A DNA stretch of 64,000 nucleotides from Elusimicrobiota bacterium (lineage in GTDB: Bacteria > Elusimicrobiota > Elusimicrobia > UBA1565 > UBA9628). The DNA is taken from NCBI GenBank assembly GCA_016182905.1, contig JACPFR010000004.1, positions 1 to 64,000 of the forward strand, written 5' to 3'. This document shows positions 34,593 through 43,800 of this stretch, one piece after another (position 1 is the first letter of the stretch; every line of letters begins with the position of its first letter). A program made the translations under genes and the position numbers. The notes under the pieces were generated by a model, which saw nothing but the letters and a program-made list of their open reading frames with translations, was not told the DNA's origin and searched no databases.

Positions 34593-35713
34593 GCTGGCAG
34601 GTGCTCCTCTCGGCCCGCGCGGACGCCCCGCTCGTGGCCGGCCTGCCGTCCGCCGTGCGCGCCGCGGTCCGCGCCGGGCTCGAGCTCGCGCCCTCGCGCA
34701 TCGTGATCTCCGGAGTCGGCGACGACTTCTTCCGCAAGTGGGCGTTCCAGCTCCGCGCCGCGGGCGCGCCCGTCCTCGGAGACGAGACCGGGCCTCCCGC
34801 GCTCGACAAGAGCCTCCCGCTGCTCGCGCTCGACGCCGATTTCTTCCCGGACGAGGGCGGCCTGAAGGAGCTCGCCGCGGCCGCCGGCGCGGGCGACGCG
34901 CGCCGCCTCGTCGACGGGCTCGCCGTCGCCGCGCTGCGCCGCGCGCCCGCGGAGCTCGGCGCGGGGACCTTGCCGGCGGCGGACGTGCTCGCCAAGGCGC
35001 TGGCCGCGCCCGCCCCGGAGGCCGCGCGAGGAGCCTTCCTCGACGCGCGCGGAGCCGCCGCGGAGCGCTCGGCCGCCGTCCTGTTCGCGCGCCTGGCCAA
35101 GGACAACGACGGCTACATCGCCAAGTTCGCCCGCCGCTTGTCGATCGCGATCTCCCGCGTGCTCCTCCCTTTCCCCGTCACGCCGAACCACGTCACGACC
35201 GCCGGCCTCGTCCTCGGCCTGCTCGGCGCCTGGTGGCTCGCGGCGCCCTCGGCGCGCCTGCAGTTCCTCGGCGCGCTCGTGCTCTGGTTCTGCTGCCTCC
35301 TCGACGGCTGCGACGGGGAGATCGCCCGCCTCAAGCACCTGTCCTCCCCCGCGGGCGCGGCCTACGACGTCTGGGCCGACCACTTCTCGCACCTGGCCAC
35401 CTTCGTCGCCCTGCCCATCGGCGTCGCGCGCCTCCACCCCGGCCGCGACTGGCTCGTTCCCGGCGTCCTGCTCGTGACCGGGTTCCTGGCCTGCGGCTTC
35501 TCGGTGTGGTACCTCGTCCTGCGCGTTCCCGAGGAGAAGCGCGGGCCTCTCGCGCTGACCGTCGAGCGCATCGCCAGCCGCGACTACGTCTATCTCATCG
35601 TCGCCCTCACCGCGATCGGGCGCCTCGACTGGTTCGTATGGGCGGCGGCGGTCGGCTCCCACCTGTTCAACGCCTTCCTCTGGCTGCGCTCGCGCCAGGT
35701 CGCCGCCGCGTAG
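34589..35713 (+). CDS. CDP-alcohol phosphatidyltransferase-family membrane protein
   Basis: 374 aa, GTG start overlapping the DUF1338 stop. Residues about 1-160 form an Ala-rich soluble domain that may be a degenerate nucleotidyltransferase-like or phosphatase-like module. Residues about 185-370 hold the membrane CDP-OH-P domain with the signature DGCDGEIAR...G...D...D (its last Asp in VWADHF). It transfers a phosphoalcohol from CDP to an alcohol, as in phospholipid or inositol-phosphate synthesis. The two-domain layout recalls the bifunctional inositol-phosphate cytidylyltransferase/DIPP synthases, but the N-domain has no clear nucleotide motif. Confidence 0.8.
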   Translation: MSWQVLLSARADAPLVAGLPSAVRAAVRAGLELAPSRIVISGVGDDFFRKWAFQLRAAGAPVLGDETGPPALDKSLPLLALDADFFPDEGGLKELAAAAGAGDARRLVDGLAVAALRRAPAELGAGTLPAADVLAKALAAPAPEAARGAFLDARGAAAERSAAVLFARLAKDNDGYIAKFARRLSIAISRVLLPFPVTPNHVTTAGLVLGLLGAWWLAAPSARLQFLGALVLWFCCLLDGCDGEIARLKHLSSPAGAAYDVWADHFSHLATFVALPIGVARLHPGRDWLVPGVLLVTGFLACGFSVWYLVLRVPEEKRGPLALTVERIASRDYVYLIVALTAIGRLDWFVWAAAVGSHLFNAFLWLRSRQVAAA

Positions 35714-35848
35714 CGGCACGAAGGGCCCGCGCCCGCCTAGGCCTCATTCCACGCCGGCCTTGGGCCCAACGGCCCTTATGCGCGTCCGCGCGCTATTACT
35801 AAAGTTCGCTTGACGCGACGCAGTCGACTTCGCCGTGGAGGACTGACC

Positions 35849-37165
35849 ATGAAGAGCGCAGTGCTGCTGGTTCTATTCGCCCCCCTGTCCGTGTTCGCAC
35901 AGATCGTGGCCCGGCCCGGAGCGCTTCCGGGCGCTTCCATCGCTCCGATCCGCCTGCAGTCCCCGGCGATGAGCGGCGCGCCGTCGCTGACGCCGATCAG
36001 CGCTCCCGCGCTGACCTTCAACCTCTCCCTGTCGGCTCCGGCGCTGATCGCCCCGGCGGCTCCGGCCGCCGTCAACGCCGCCGTTCCCGCGGCGCTCGCG
36101 CCCGCGGCCCTCGCGCCCGCCGCTCTCGCGGCCAAGGCCCGGCCCGTCGCCGCTCGCGGCGACGCCGTGCCCCAGGCCCTGATGACCGCCCGGGCGCTGG
36201 CCGCGTCCGTGCCCGAAGGCCCGTCGTCCCCCGCCGGCGATTGGTCCGACGCCAGCCGCCGCTTCGACGGCGCGGGCAACACGGAGACCGGAGCGCGGCT
36301 CGTCGACGCGAACTTCGGCCCCTACCGCCGCCTGTACGGCAGCGAGCAGGGCAAGCTCGACGCGACCTTGCGCTACGGCGCGAACGGCTCCCAGGTGTTC
36401 GCGGCCCTCAACAGCGAGTTCCGCAATCAGGGCGGCTATTACCTCCTCGACAGCGACCCGAACGCCAAGTACATGGCCGCCGCCGCGGTGGACCAGAACC
36501 GCCGCCCGGTCATCATCCTGACCTACGACCTGCTCAACCGCTACAACGGCCGCTCCGAGGACGTCTACCGCGGCGCGCCGTGGGAGTTCATCGCCTCGGT
36601 GATCGCCCGCGAGCAGGTGTTCTACAACGCCTGGTACGCCTCCATCCCGGCCTCCGCCGAGAAGCTGGCCGCTTCCTTTATGAACATGACGCGCGTGTTC
36701 GTCGACCTGACGAACGGCACGTCGCGCTCGTGGGCCACCGACAAGGACTACCAGGCCGTCTCCGGGGACCGCTCCACCTACACGCAGTGGAACTGGTTCG
36801 AGGTTCTGGTCGCCGCCGCGCGCGACGCCGCCGCCGGCGTGGGCAGCAACTCGGGCCACCTCATCGACAGCAAGTTCTTCTCCTGGGTCCGCGACTGGAC
36901 CGCTCCCCAGGACAAGTCGTCCGTCCCCGCCTTCCAGTACTCCCTCTGGGAGCAGTACGACGGCCGCTACTACCGCCCCGGCGACGCCAAGAACGGCCAG
37001 CCCCTCCCGCCGGGCGCCCCCCGCATCGACAAGGCGACGTACGACCGCGCCGCTCAGACCGCCTACGGCTCCGACGGAAAGGGCAGCGCGCAGAACGGCG
37101 GACTGGACTCCGGCACCGCCTACGGCTGGATCATCCAGTGGCTGAAGGACCGTTTCGAGATCTGA
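35849..37165 (+). CDS. Secreted protein with Ala/Pro-rich leader, unknown function
   Basis: 438 aa. Signal peptide to residue 18 (SVFAQ), then about 100 residues of low-complexity Ala/Pro/Leu (repeated AP-L units), then a globular domain from about 130 to the end with many Tyr and Trp (for example WDRF-like ends, YTQWNWFEVL). No family recognised. It has a ribosome-binding site (GGAG, 8 nt) and a GGCC-rich motif upstream (35743-35779). The next gene follows after 22 nt with its own ribosome-binding site, so the two probably form an operon. The leader closely resembles that of the haem peroxidase at 40863. Confidence 0.7.
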   Translation: MKSAVLLVLFAPLSVFAQIVARPGALPGASIAPIRLQSPAMSGAPSLTPISAPALTFNLSLSAPALIAPAAPAAVNAAVPAALAPAALAPAALAAKARPVAARGDAVPQALMTARALAASVPEGPSSPAGDWSDASRRFDGAGNTETGARLVDANFGPYRRLYGSEQGKLDATLRYGANGSQVFAALNSEFRNQGGYYLLDSDPNAKYMAAAAVDQNRRPVIILTYDLLNRYNGRSEDVYRGAPWEFIASVIAREQVFYNAWYASIPASAEKLAASFMNMTRVFVDLTNGTSRSWATDKDYQAVSGDRSTYTQWNWFEVLVAAARDAAAGVGSNSGHLIDSKFFSWVRDWTAPQDKSSVPAFQYSLWEQYDGRYYRPGDAKNGQPLPPGAPRIDKATYDRAAQTAYGSDGKGSAQNGGLDSGTAYGWIIQWLKDRFEI

Positions 37166-37187
37166 TCCCCCATAGACAGGAGACACC

Positions 37188-38966
37188 ATGAGAACCGTTA
37201 ACGCGATCCTGCTGTTCGTCCTGGCCGCGGCGCCGCTGCGGGCCCAAACGCCCGCCGTCAGCGCCGCCGACGCCTGCAAGAAGCTCGAGGCGCAGGCCCG
37301 CAAGCTGACCTCCGAGAAGGTCCGCTGCGAGGTCCTCCTTCACGGCCTCGTCCTCACCGAGGTGACGCCCGCCGGCCGCAAGGCGATCGAGGAAGGCCTG
37401 CTCGCCGAGCGCAAGTATCTCGGCTACGCCGTCGTCGAGGCTCCGGTCCGGACGGCGGGTACGCCGGTCCTGCCGTCGCCGGTCGTGCTCCAGGCGCAGG
37501 CCGACGAGCTGACGGCGGCTCAGGCCCGCATCCGGGCGCAGGCCGTCGTCGCGGACTTCGACAACGCCGCCGCGCGCCTCGGCTCGGCCGACCGCGCGGG
37601 CTCGAGCGACCGCTCGAGCGACGCGCTCCGTGACGCCGTCGCGGACGTGCCGCTCGTCAAGGCCGACATGGCCGCGGGCAAGAACGCCAAGTTCGTCCTC
37701 GTCCAGCAGGGCCCTCCCGGCAGCGCCGGCGGCCCCCCCGGCAGCGGCGGACGCGAGCAGCAGCAGGACACGACGCGCCGCGGCGGGCCTCCCGGCAGCG
37801 GCGGCGACCAGCAGAACCCTCCGCGCTCGGGGCCTCCCGGCAGCGGCAATCAGAACCCGCCCCGCTCGGGGCCTCCCGGCAGCGGCAGCCAGCCCGGCGG
37901 CCAGAACCCCGGCGGCGGGACCACCCCGCCCTCCCGCCCGGCTCCCGTGTGGCGCAGCTCGTTCCCGCCGCCGGCGCCGAACTGGTGGAACACCGACTTC
38001 GACCATTACGACTGGTGGAACAGCCTGCCGTCAGGCTACGACCGGCCGCACAAGGACCAGAGCAACCCGGACACCTTCTACTACTACAGCGGCTGGTACC
38101 GCTGGCGGGACGTGTTCGTCACGAACTGGGGCCGCACCGAGGACACGGCGACGATCAGCCGCACCGCCGCCAACCAGGACAAGATCCACTCCCGCTCCCT
38201 GACCAGCCAGTCGTACCGCGAGGCCAAGGAGTGCTACTACCAGGCCGTGTACCGCTACGATTGGTCGCAGGGCGGCTTCTACGGCTCCCATTGGGAGGAG
38301 CGCTTCGACCATTACAAGGCGCGCTGCATCCGCCTTCCCCGCGAGTACGGCCAGCCCCGCGTCTACACCACCCACGTCTCCTTCGACATGAGCCTGGTGC
38401 AGGGGCAGGACCTGCCGTGGGAGAACGACGTCATCCGCATCACCTATGACGGCACGGGCCAGCCGCGCTACGACTTCTCCGGCGCGGCCTACCGCTACTC
38501 CTCGCGGCTCGACGACCAGCGCGGCGGCAGCGAGAGCGTGACTCTCGTCGCCGGCGCCAAGGTCCTGCGCGCGCCCGAGGCCGACAAGGTCTCGGCCTTC
38601 CTCCGGAACAACGGCGGGAGGATCGAGCTCGTGATCAACGACGACCGGGCCTCGTTCTACCAGGGCGAGACCCTCCGGATCAACGCGCGGGTCGTGCGGC
38701 GCGACGTCATCAAGGTCAAGGGCCTGCTGTGGGGCTGGAACGAGAAGAACGTCGACTCGGTCATACACAGCTCGCCCATCGACGTCCTGACGGGCAACAG
38801 CCCCCAGAACATCACGGACCTGACATCCGCGGCAAGCGCGCCGAAGCCCGCCAACTTCGTGCGCTCGAGCATCTTCATCGCCTCCTGGGAGTTCAGCCGC
38901 GTCAACAGCCGCATCAGCACCGGCGCGGTGATCCGCAAGGGACAGGGGAACAGCATCGCCAACTAG
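37188..38966 (+). CDS. Secreted protein with collagen-like Gly-Pro linker
   Basis: 592 aa. Signal peptide to about residue 20 (APLRA). Residues about 25-165 are mostly helical. Residues about 178-255 form a disordered linker with repeated GPPGSG units and Asn/Gln/Arg spacers. The C-terminal about 330 residues are Trp/Tyr-rich (WWNTDFDHYDWW) and beta-predicted. No family recognised. AGGAG lies 6-7 nt before ATG. It follows the gene ending 37165 by 22 nt and ends at a strong terminator. A cell-surface or matrix role is a guess. Confidence 0.7.
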   Translation: MRTVNAILLFVLAAAPLRAQTPAVSAADACKKLEAQARKLTSEKVRCEVLLHGLVLTEVTPAGRKAIEEGLLAERKYLGYAVVEAPVRTAGTPVLPSPVVLQAQADELTAAQARIRAQAVVADFDNAAARLGSADRAGSSDRSSDALRDAVADVPLVKADMAAGKNAKFVLVQQGPPGSAGGPPGSGGREQQQDTTRRGGPPGSGGDQQNPPRSGPPGSGNQNPPRSGPPGSGSQPGGQNPGGGTTPPSRPAPVWRSSFPPPAPNWWNTDFDHYDWWNSLPSGYDRPHKDQSNPDTFYYYSGWYRWRDVFVTNWGRTEDTATISRTAANQDKIHSRSLTSQSYREAKECYYQAVYRYDWSQGGFYGSHWEERFDHYKARCIRLPREYGQPRVYTTHVSFDMSLVQGQDLPWENDVIRITYDGTGQPRYDFSGAAYRYSSRLDDQRGGSESVTLVAGAKVLRAPEADKVSAFLRNNGGRIELVINDDRASFYQGETLRINARVVRRDVIKVKGLLWGWNEKNVDSVIHSSPIDVLTGNSPQNITDLTSAASAPKPANFVRSSIFIASWEFSRVNSRISTGAVIRKGQGNSIAN

Positions 38967-38980
38967 CTCCGAAAACGAAA

Positions 38981-39021
38981 AAGGGGCGGCGAGGATCATC
39001 CTCGCCGCCCCTTCTTTTTTT
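38981..39021 (+). terminator. Rho-independent terminator
   Basis: A 16-bp stem (38981-38996 with 38998-39013), extremely G+C-rich in its middle, is followed by TTCTTTTTTT. It closes the operon of the two secreted-protein genes. Confidence 0.95.
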
Positions 39022-39054
39022 GCCGTCAGACCGTACCCTCAAGGATATCCGCAA

Positions 39055-39070
39055 CTGTTTCCGGAAACAG
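39055..39070. repeat. 16-bp palindrome CTGTTTCCGGAAACAG
   Basis: The core of the palindrome found at 29487-29504 and 59733-59750; here the outermost pair is lost. It lies in the convergent spacer between 38966 and 39134. Confidence 0.75.
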
Positions 39071-39087
39071 CCGGCGGGCGCTGCTAA

Positions 39088-39121
39088 CGATGATCGCTGT
39101 TCCCGGGAATAGCGATCATCG
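39088..39121. repeat. 34-bp near-perfect palindrome
   Basis: Arms 39088-39104 and 39105-39121 pair over 17 positions with a single G-T mismatch, centred on CCCGGG. It lies 13 bp from the RNase H stop and could form a cruciform or act as a transcript-end hairpin. Confidence 0.75.
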
Positions 39122-39133
39122 ATAGCGACCGCG

Positions 39134-39841
39134 CTAATCCAGGCCCCAGGACTTCCGCGCCTCGGCCGCCTCTTCCTCGGAGCGGACCTTCTTGAACTTC
39201 GCGGGGCGGCCCTTCACGCGGGCCTCGCACTCCCCCCAGGTCGCGTGGCGCTCGAGCTTGCCGTCGAGGTAGCTCAGGTAGGAGACGGGGCGCGTGTCGG
39301 CGGCCTTGCGCTCCTTGGGGCGCGAGGGCAAAGCCTTCGCCTCGGAGGGCAATAAGGAGCCGTACGGGTAGCTCAGCAGCGGGCCCTCGTACAGGTCGAC
39401 GGGCCGGCGCTTGGCCAGCGCGACGGCGATCTCGTCGCAGCGCTCGTTGGCGTCGTGGCCGGCGTGGCCCTTCACCCAGCGCCACTGCACGCCGCCGCGT
39501 CCGCGCTCGGCGACCAGGGCCTCGAGCGTCCGCCACAGGTCCTCGTTCTTGACCGGGTCGCCGGCGGCGGTGGTCCAGCCGCGGCGCTTCCAGCCCAGGA
39601 TCCACTTCGTGATGCCCTCGATGACGTAGGTCGAGTCGCTGTGGACCAGGGCGACGCCGGGCATGGCGGAGACCGCCCGCAGGCTCGCGATGACGCCGCC
39701 GAGCTCCATGCGGTTGTTCGTCGTCGGCTCCTCGCGGCCGCCGAGCTCGAGGACCTTCCCGTCGGGCGTCGCGATGACGGCCCCCCAGCCCCCGGGGCCG
39801 GGGTTGCCGGAGCAGGCGCCGTCGGTGAAAATCGAGATCAT
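39134..39841 (-). CDS. rnhA: Ribonuclease HI with C-terminal viroplasmin-like domain
   Basis: 235 aa. RNase HI at residues 1-150 with the acidic catalytic set: D in IFTDGACSGNPG, E in NNRMELGGV, D in VHSDSTYV and the final D in GHAGHDANERCDEIA. It cleaves RNA in RNA:DNA hybrids. The last about 50 residues (YLDGKLERHATWGECEARVKGRPAKFKKV) match the viroplasmin/hybrid-binding domain pattern, which is normally N-terminal in RNases H1. TACCAT ends 8 nt before the ATG. It is divergent from the TerC gene 27 bp away. Confidence 0.93.
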   Translation of the reverse strand: MISIFTDGACSGNPGPGGWGAVIATPDGKVLELGGREEPTTNNRMELGGVIASLRAVSAMPGVALVHSDSTYVIEGITKWILGWKRRGWTTAAGDPVKNEDLWRTLEALVAERGRGGVQWRWVKGHAGHDANERCDEIAVALAKRRPVDLYEGPLLSYPYGSLLPSEAKALPSRPKERKAADTRPVSYLSYLDGKLERHATWGECEARVKGRPAKFKKVRSEEEAAEARKSWGLD

Positions 39842-39849
39842 GGGACAAC

Positions 39850-39859
39850 ATGGTAGAAT
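39850..39859. promoter_or_regulatory. Overlapping divergent -10 elements
   Basis: On the plus strand TGGTAGAAT gives an extended -10 (TAGAAT 39854-39859) for the TerC gene. On the minus strand the same bases give TACCAT (39850-39855) for rnhA. Both are at leaderless spacing, 9 and 8 nt, so RNA polymerase cannot occupy both at once. Confidence 0.55.
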
Positions 39860-39868
39860 TTCACCCCT

Positions 39869-40780
39869 ATGGCAGTCACCTGGTTGTGGGCGGGCTTCAT
39901 CCTCGTCATCGGCGTCATGATGATGCTCGACCTGGGCGTCTTCCAGAAGAAGGCGCACGTCATGCGCGTGCGCGAGGCCGCCGTCATGGTCGCCATCTGG
40001 TGGGCCTTGGCCTTCAGCTTCGCCCTCGCCGTGTACTTCGTCTACGGCCACGACAAGGCCTTCCAGTTCGTCTCGGCCTACATCCTGGAGCAGTCGCTGT
40101 CGGTGGACAACCTCTTCGTCTTCATCCTGGTCTTCTCCTTCTTCGGCATCGAGCCCGAGAACCAGCCGCGCATCCTCCACTGGGGCATCCTCGGCGCGAT
40201 CGCGATGCGCTTCGTGTTCATCTTCGCGGGCCTCTCCCTCCTCGAGGCCTCGCACCTGATGTTCTACGTGTTCGGAGCGGTCCTCGTGTACACCGGCGGC
40301 AAGATGATGTTCGCGGGAGAGGAGCAGATGGAGCCGGGCAAGAACCCCGCGCTGCGCCTTCTTCACAAGTTCCTGCCCGTGACCGTCGGGACTCACGGCC
40401 ACAAGTTCTTCACGCGCCTCGACGGCGTCCTGCACGCGACCCCGCTGTTCGCCGCCCTCGTCGTCATCGAGGCGACGGACCTGATCTTCGCCGTGGACTC
40501 GATCCCCGCGGCGCTCGGCGTCAGCTCGGACCTGTTCGTCGTCTACACCTCGAACATCTTCGCGGTGATGGGCCTGCGCTCCACCTACTTCCTCCTCGCG
40601 GGTTCGATGACCGAGTTCAAGTACCTGAAGGCCGGCGTCTCCGCCGTGCTCGTCTTCGTCGGCGTGAAGATGATCGTCAAGGACTTCTACCACGTCTCCA
40701 CCGGCGCCTCGCTGGCCGTCATCGGCGGGACCTTGCTCCTCGCCATCGTCGCCTCCCTCGCCGCGCGCAGAAAGGCCTAG
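39869..40780 (+). CDS. TerC/Alx-family integral membrane protein
   Basis: 303 aa, about nine transmembrane helices. The family signature residues are present: EQSLSVDNLFVF with paired Asp in the membrane and VIEATDLIFAVDSIPA. Members protect against tellurite or export Mn2+ (Alx). Here the -10 ends 9 nt before the ATG, so there is no room for the manganese riboswitch that controls some homologues. Metal export is inferred from the family; the ion is not shown. Confidence 0.92.
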   Translation: MAVTWLWAGFILVIGVMMMLDLGVFQKKAHVMRVREAAVMVAIWWALAFSFALAVYFVYGHDKAFQFVSAYILEQSLSVDNLFVFILVFSFFGIEPENQPRILHWGILGAIAMRFVFIFAGLSLLEASHLMFYVFGAVLVYTGGKMMFAGEEQMEPGKNPALRLLHKFLPVTVGTHGHKFFTRLDGVLHATPLFAALVVIEATDLIFAVDSIPAALGVSSDLFVVYTSNIFAVMGLRSTYFLLAGSMTEFKYLKAGVSAVLVFVGVKMIVKDFYHVSTGASLAVIGGTLLLAIVASLAARRKA

Positions 40781-40846
40781 TTTTCCTAGGCCGTAAGAGT
40801 CGTCACTTCGTAGGACCTTCGCCCCGCGCGTCTTTCCGCCGGGGTT

Positions 40847-40854
40847 GGTAACAT
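40847..40854 (+). promoter_or_regulatory. Extended -10 (TGGTAACAT) of the peroxidase operon
   Basis: TGGTAACAT ends 8 nt before the ATG at 40863. A GGACCTTCGCCCC sequence 30 bp upstream loosely matches the GGNCC motif seen before other secreted-protein genes. Confidence 0.55.
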
Positions 40855-40862
40855 CGGTCCCT

Positions 40863-43800
40863 ATGATCAACGTCATACTCTCCCCGCGCAAGGCCGTCGC
40901 CCTTTTTCTCGCCGTCTCCATCCCCGGACAATCCTTCGCCCAGACGATCGGCCGCGCCGCGCCGGCCGCGCTCCCCGGGACCGGCGCGATCGCCCCGCTG
41001 ACCGCTCCGGCTCTCTCGCCGCTCTCCGCGCCGAACCTGAGCGTCCCGAGCCTGCTCGCTCCCGCGCCGGCCGCGTTCGCCGCGCCCGCGCTCCAGGCGC
41101 CGGCGCTTCAGGCGCCGAGCGCCCCCCTCGCGCTGCGCCCGGTCCTCGCCGCGCCCGCGCGGGCCGCGAGGCCGGCGCCCGTCACCGGGGCCGCCCGCAC
41201 CCTGCAGACCCGCCTCCAGGCCGACACTAAGGAGGGCGCCGGCAAGGCCGCGGCGCTCGACAGCTTCTGGACCAACGGCGCCCTGAGCGCGGCGTCGAAG
41301 GACGACGACGCCGCCGTCCCCGCGGGCGACGCCGCCAAGGCCCCCGCGGCCAGCCTCGCGCCCTCCAAGCCCGTCTCCCCCGAGACCAACCCCGAGCTGT
41401 TCGCCCCGCGCTCCTCGCGCGTCGGCATCAGCCCGGCGAAGTACGTCTACTGGAACGCGCTCTACAACATCCTCCAGTGGGCCAACCTGAAGTTCTCCAA
41501 GGATCCGAACCGCCGCGTCTCGTGGGACAAGTGGCCCACCAAGCTCGGCCTCCTCTACCTCATCGGCAAGATCCGCTTCCTGCGCTCGGGCACGATCACC
41601 GACCCCTACGACTACGCCGCCAACGACCAGAAGCCCAAGGGCGCGGAGCCCGAGCAGGCCAAGCGCGGCTACACCGCCGACGGCTCGTGGGCCGTCGACA
41701 CGGACAACCCGCGCATGGGCGCGGAGAACACCCGCTTCGGCTCCAACATCCCGCCCAAGCAGGTCCGCCCCGACGTCGAGAACATGACTCCGTCGGCGCG
41801 AGAGGTCGGCAAGCTGCGCCACCGCGACCAGGATCCCAACACCGGCAAGGACATCGTCAAGCCCGCGGGCATCCTCAACGATCTCGCCGGCGGCTGGATC
41901 CAGTTCCAGTTCCACAATTTCGGCGGCAACACCAAGCGCGCCCCCATCGGTCAGAACCCGCACGTGATGCCCCGCAACCCGGGCGACAAGTGGCCCGAGA
42001 AGGAAGCGCTGCTCGACCGCACTTCTAAAGACCCGACGCGCGTCACCGACAACGGCCGGCCGACGCCGATGAACGAGCGCACCCAAGCCTGGATCCAGGC
42101 GCAGATCTACGGCACGAACGAAGAGGAGCAGAAGCCGCTGCGCACGTGGACCGACGGCAAGTTCCGCCTCGACGAGAACGGGAACCTCCCGCCGCACCCC
42201 ACCAAGCCCGGCATCGATCACTCCGGCTTCATCAACAACTACAACCCCCTGCTCTCCTTCCTTCATTGGGCGTTCGTGGTCAACCACAACAACATCGTCG
42301 ACCACCTGAGGAAGTTCAACCCCGGCTGGGACGACGCGAAGCTCTGGGACTACGCCCGCAAGATCAACGTCGCGAGCACGGCGCAGATCCACACCACCGA
42401 GTGGACCGAGGATCTCCTTCAGCACCCTACTCTTCAGGAAGGCATGCACGCCGAGTACTACGGCCTCCTCGGCCCCAAGTTCAAGGCGTGGGTGATGCGC
42501 GCGTCGTACCGCCACCCTTGGTTCGGCAAGCTGATGAAGCCGCTGACCAACAACGACGTGTTCTGGGGCATGCCCGGCTCGAAGTGGGAGCACCACGACG
42601 GCCCGTTCCAGGTGCCGAAGCACTTCCGCTTCGTCTATCGCCTGCACGAGATGATCCTCAGCGACCACGAGTTCCTCGCGCCGCCGACGGCGACCGAGGG
42701 CGAGAAGCTGCTCGGCCGCCGCGAGCTCATCGACTTCATCCACTCGAACACGCGCCCGATCGTCGAGCAGTACGGCTACGACGTCCTCGCCTGGTCCTTC
42801 GTGCGCAAGTCCGCCGGCGCGCTCACGCTCAAGAACTTCCCGAAGGCGCTCACCCAGTTCAAGGACCAGCAGCACGATAAGCTGATGGACCTGGCCGAGG
42901 CCGACACCTTCCGCGAGCGCACCGACGGCACGGGCTCCTACAACGAGTTCCGCCGCTCCGTCGGCGAGCCGCCCGTGGCGAGCTTCCTGGAGCTGACCGG
43001 CGGCGACGCCGAGCTGGCCAAGGCGCTCGAGGTCAAGTTCGAGGGCGACGTCAACAAGGTGGACGCCGGCATCGGCATCCTCGCCGAGCCCAAGCCCGCG
43101 GGCTTCGCGCTCGGCTTCACGCAGTTCTACCAGTTCGTCCTCAACGCCCCGCGCCGCGTGAAGTCGAACCGCCACCTCACCGAGCTCTATTCCCACAAGG
43201 ACTACACGTTCGAGGGCATGGAGTGGCATTGGCACTCCGGCGGCATGGGCGGCGTCCTCGCCCGCGCGATGAAGGGCCTTCCCCGCGGCAAGGACGTCAT
43301 CAAGGCCATGGAGGGCGTGACGCGCTGGTTCGCCCCGTGGCAGGACACGGAGACGTTCCCGGTGCGCCTGCTCGACACGGCTAACGCGAACTCCTCGATC
43401 ATCCTGAAGAAAACGTTCAAGCTCGCGCTGTGGGGCTCGTTCACGGCCTTCTCGGCGTGGATGGGCGTCGCGGTGTCGGCGTTCACGATCGTGCCGGTCG
43501 CGGCGGTGGCACTCGGCCTGCCGATCTTCCTCTACTACAAGCGGATGCTCGCGTACCGCTACATGCAGAAGGCGTGGCAGTCCGCGTACACGGACCGCCG
43601 CCGCTCGATGTTCCCGACCTTGTTCCTCGGCGAGAAGGTCTCGCGCTGGGCGGCCGGCGCGGGCAAGCTCGCCGCGACCGCGGCGATGCTCGTCGCGGGC
43701 TTCGCGGCGGTCAGCCTGTTCGCCACGAACCCCGTGGTCGCGATCTTCGCGGGCGTCACGGCCCTCAAGGCCCGCTCGGTGATCGGCGCCACGAAGCAGT

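Noticed and set aside
37711-37930. CRISPR-like short repeats
   Set aside because: Repeats are in frame, encode GPPGSG units of a linker and have no regular spacers.
39842-39868. yybP-ykoY manganese riboswitch before the TerC gene
   Set aside because: The -10 ends 9 nt before the ATG, leaving no leader for a riboswitch.
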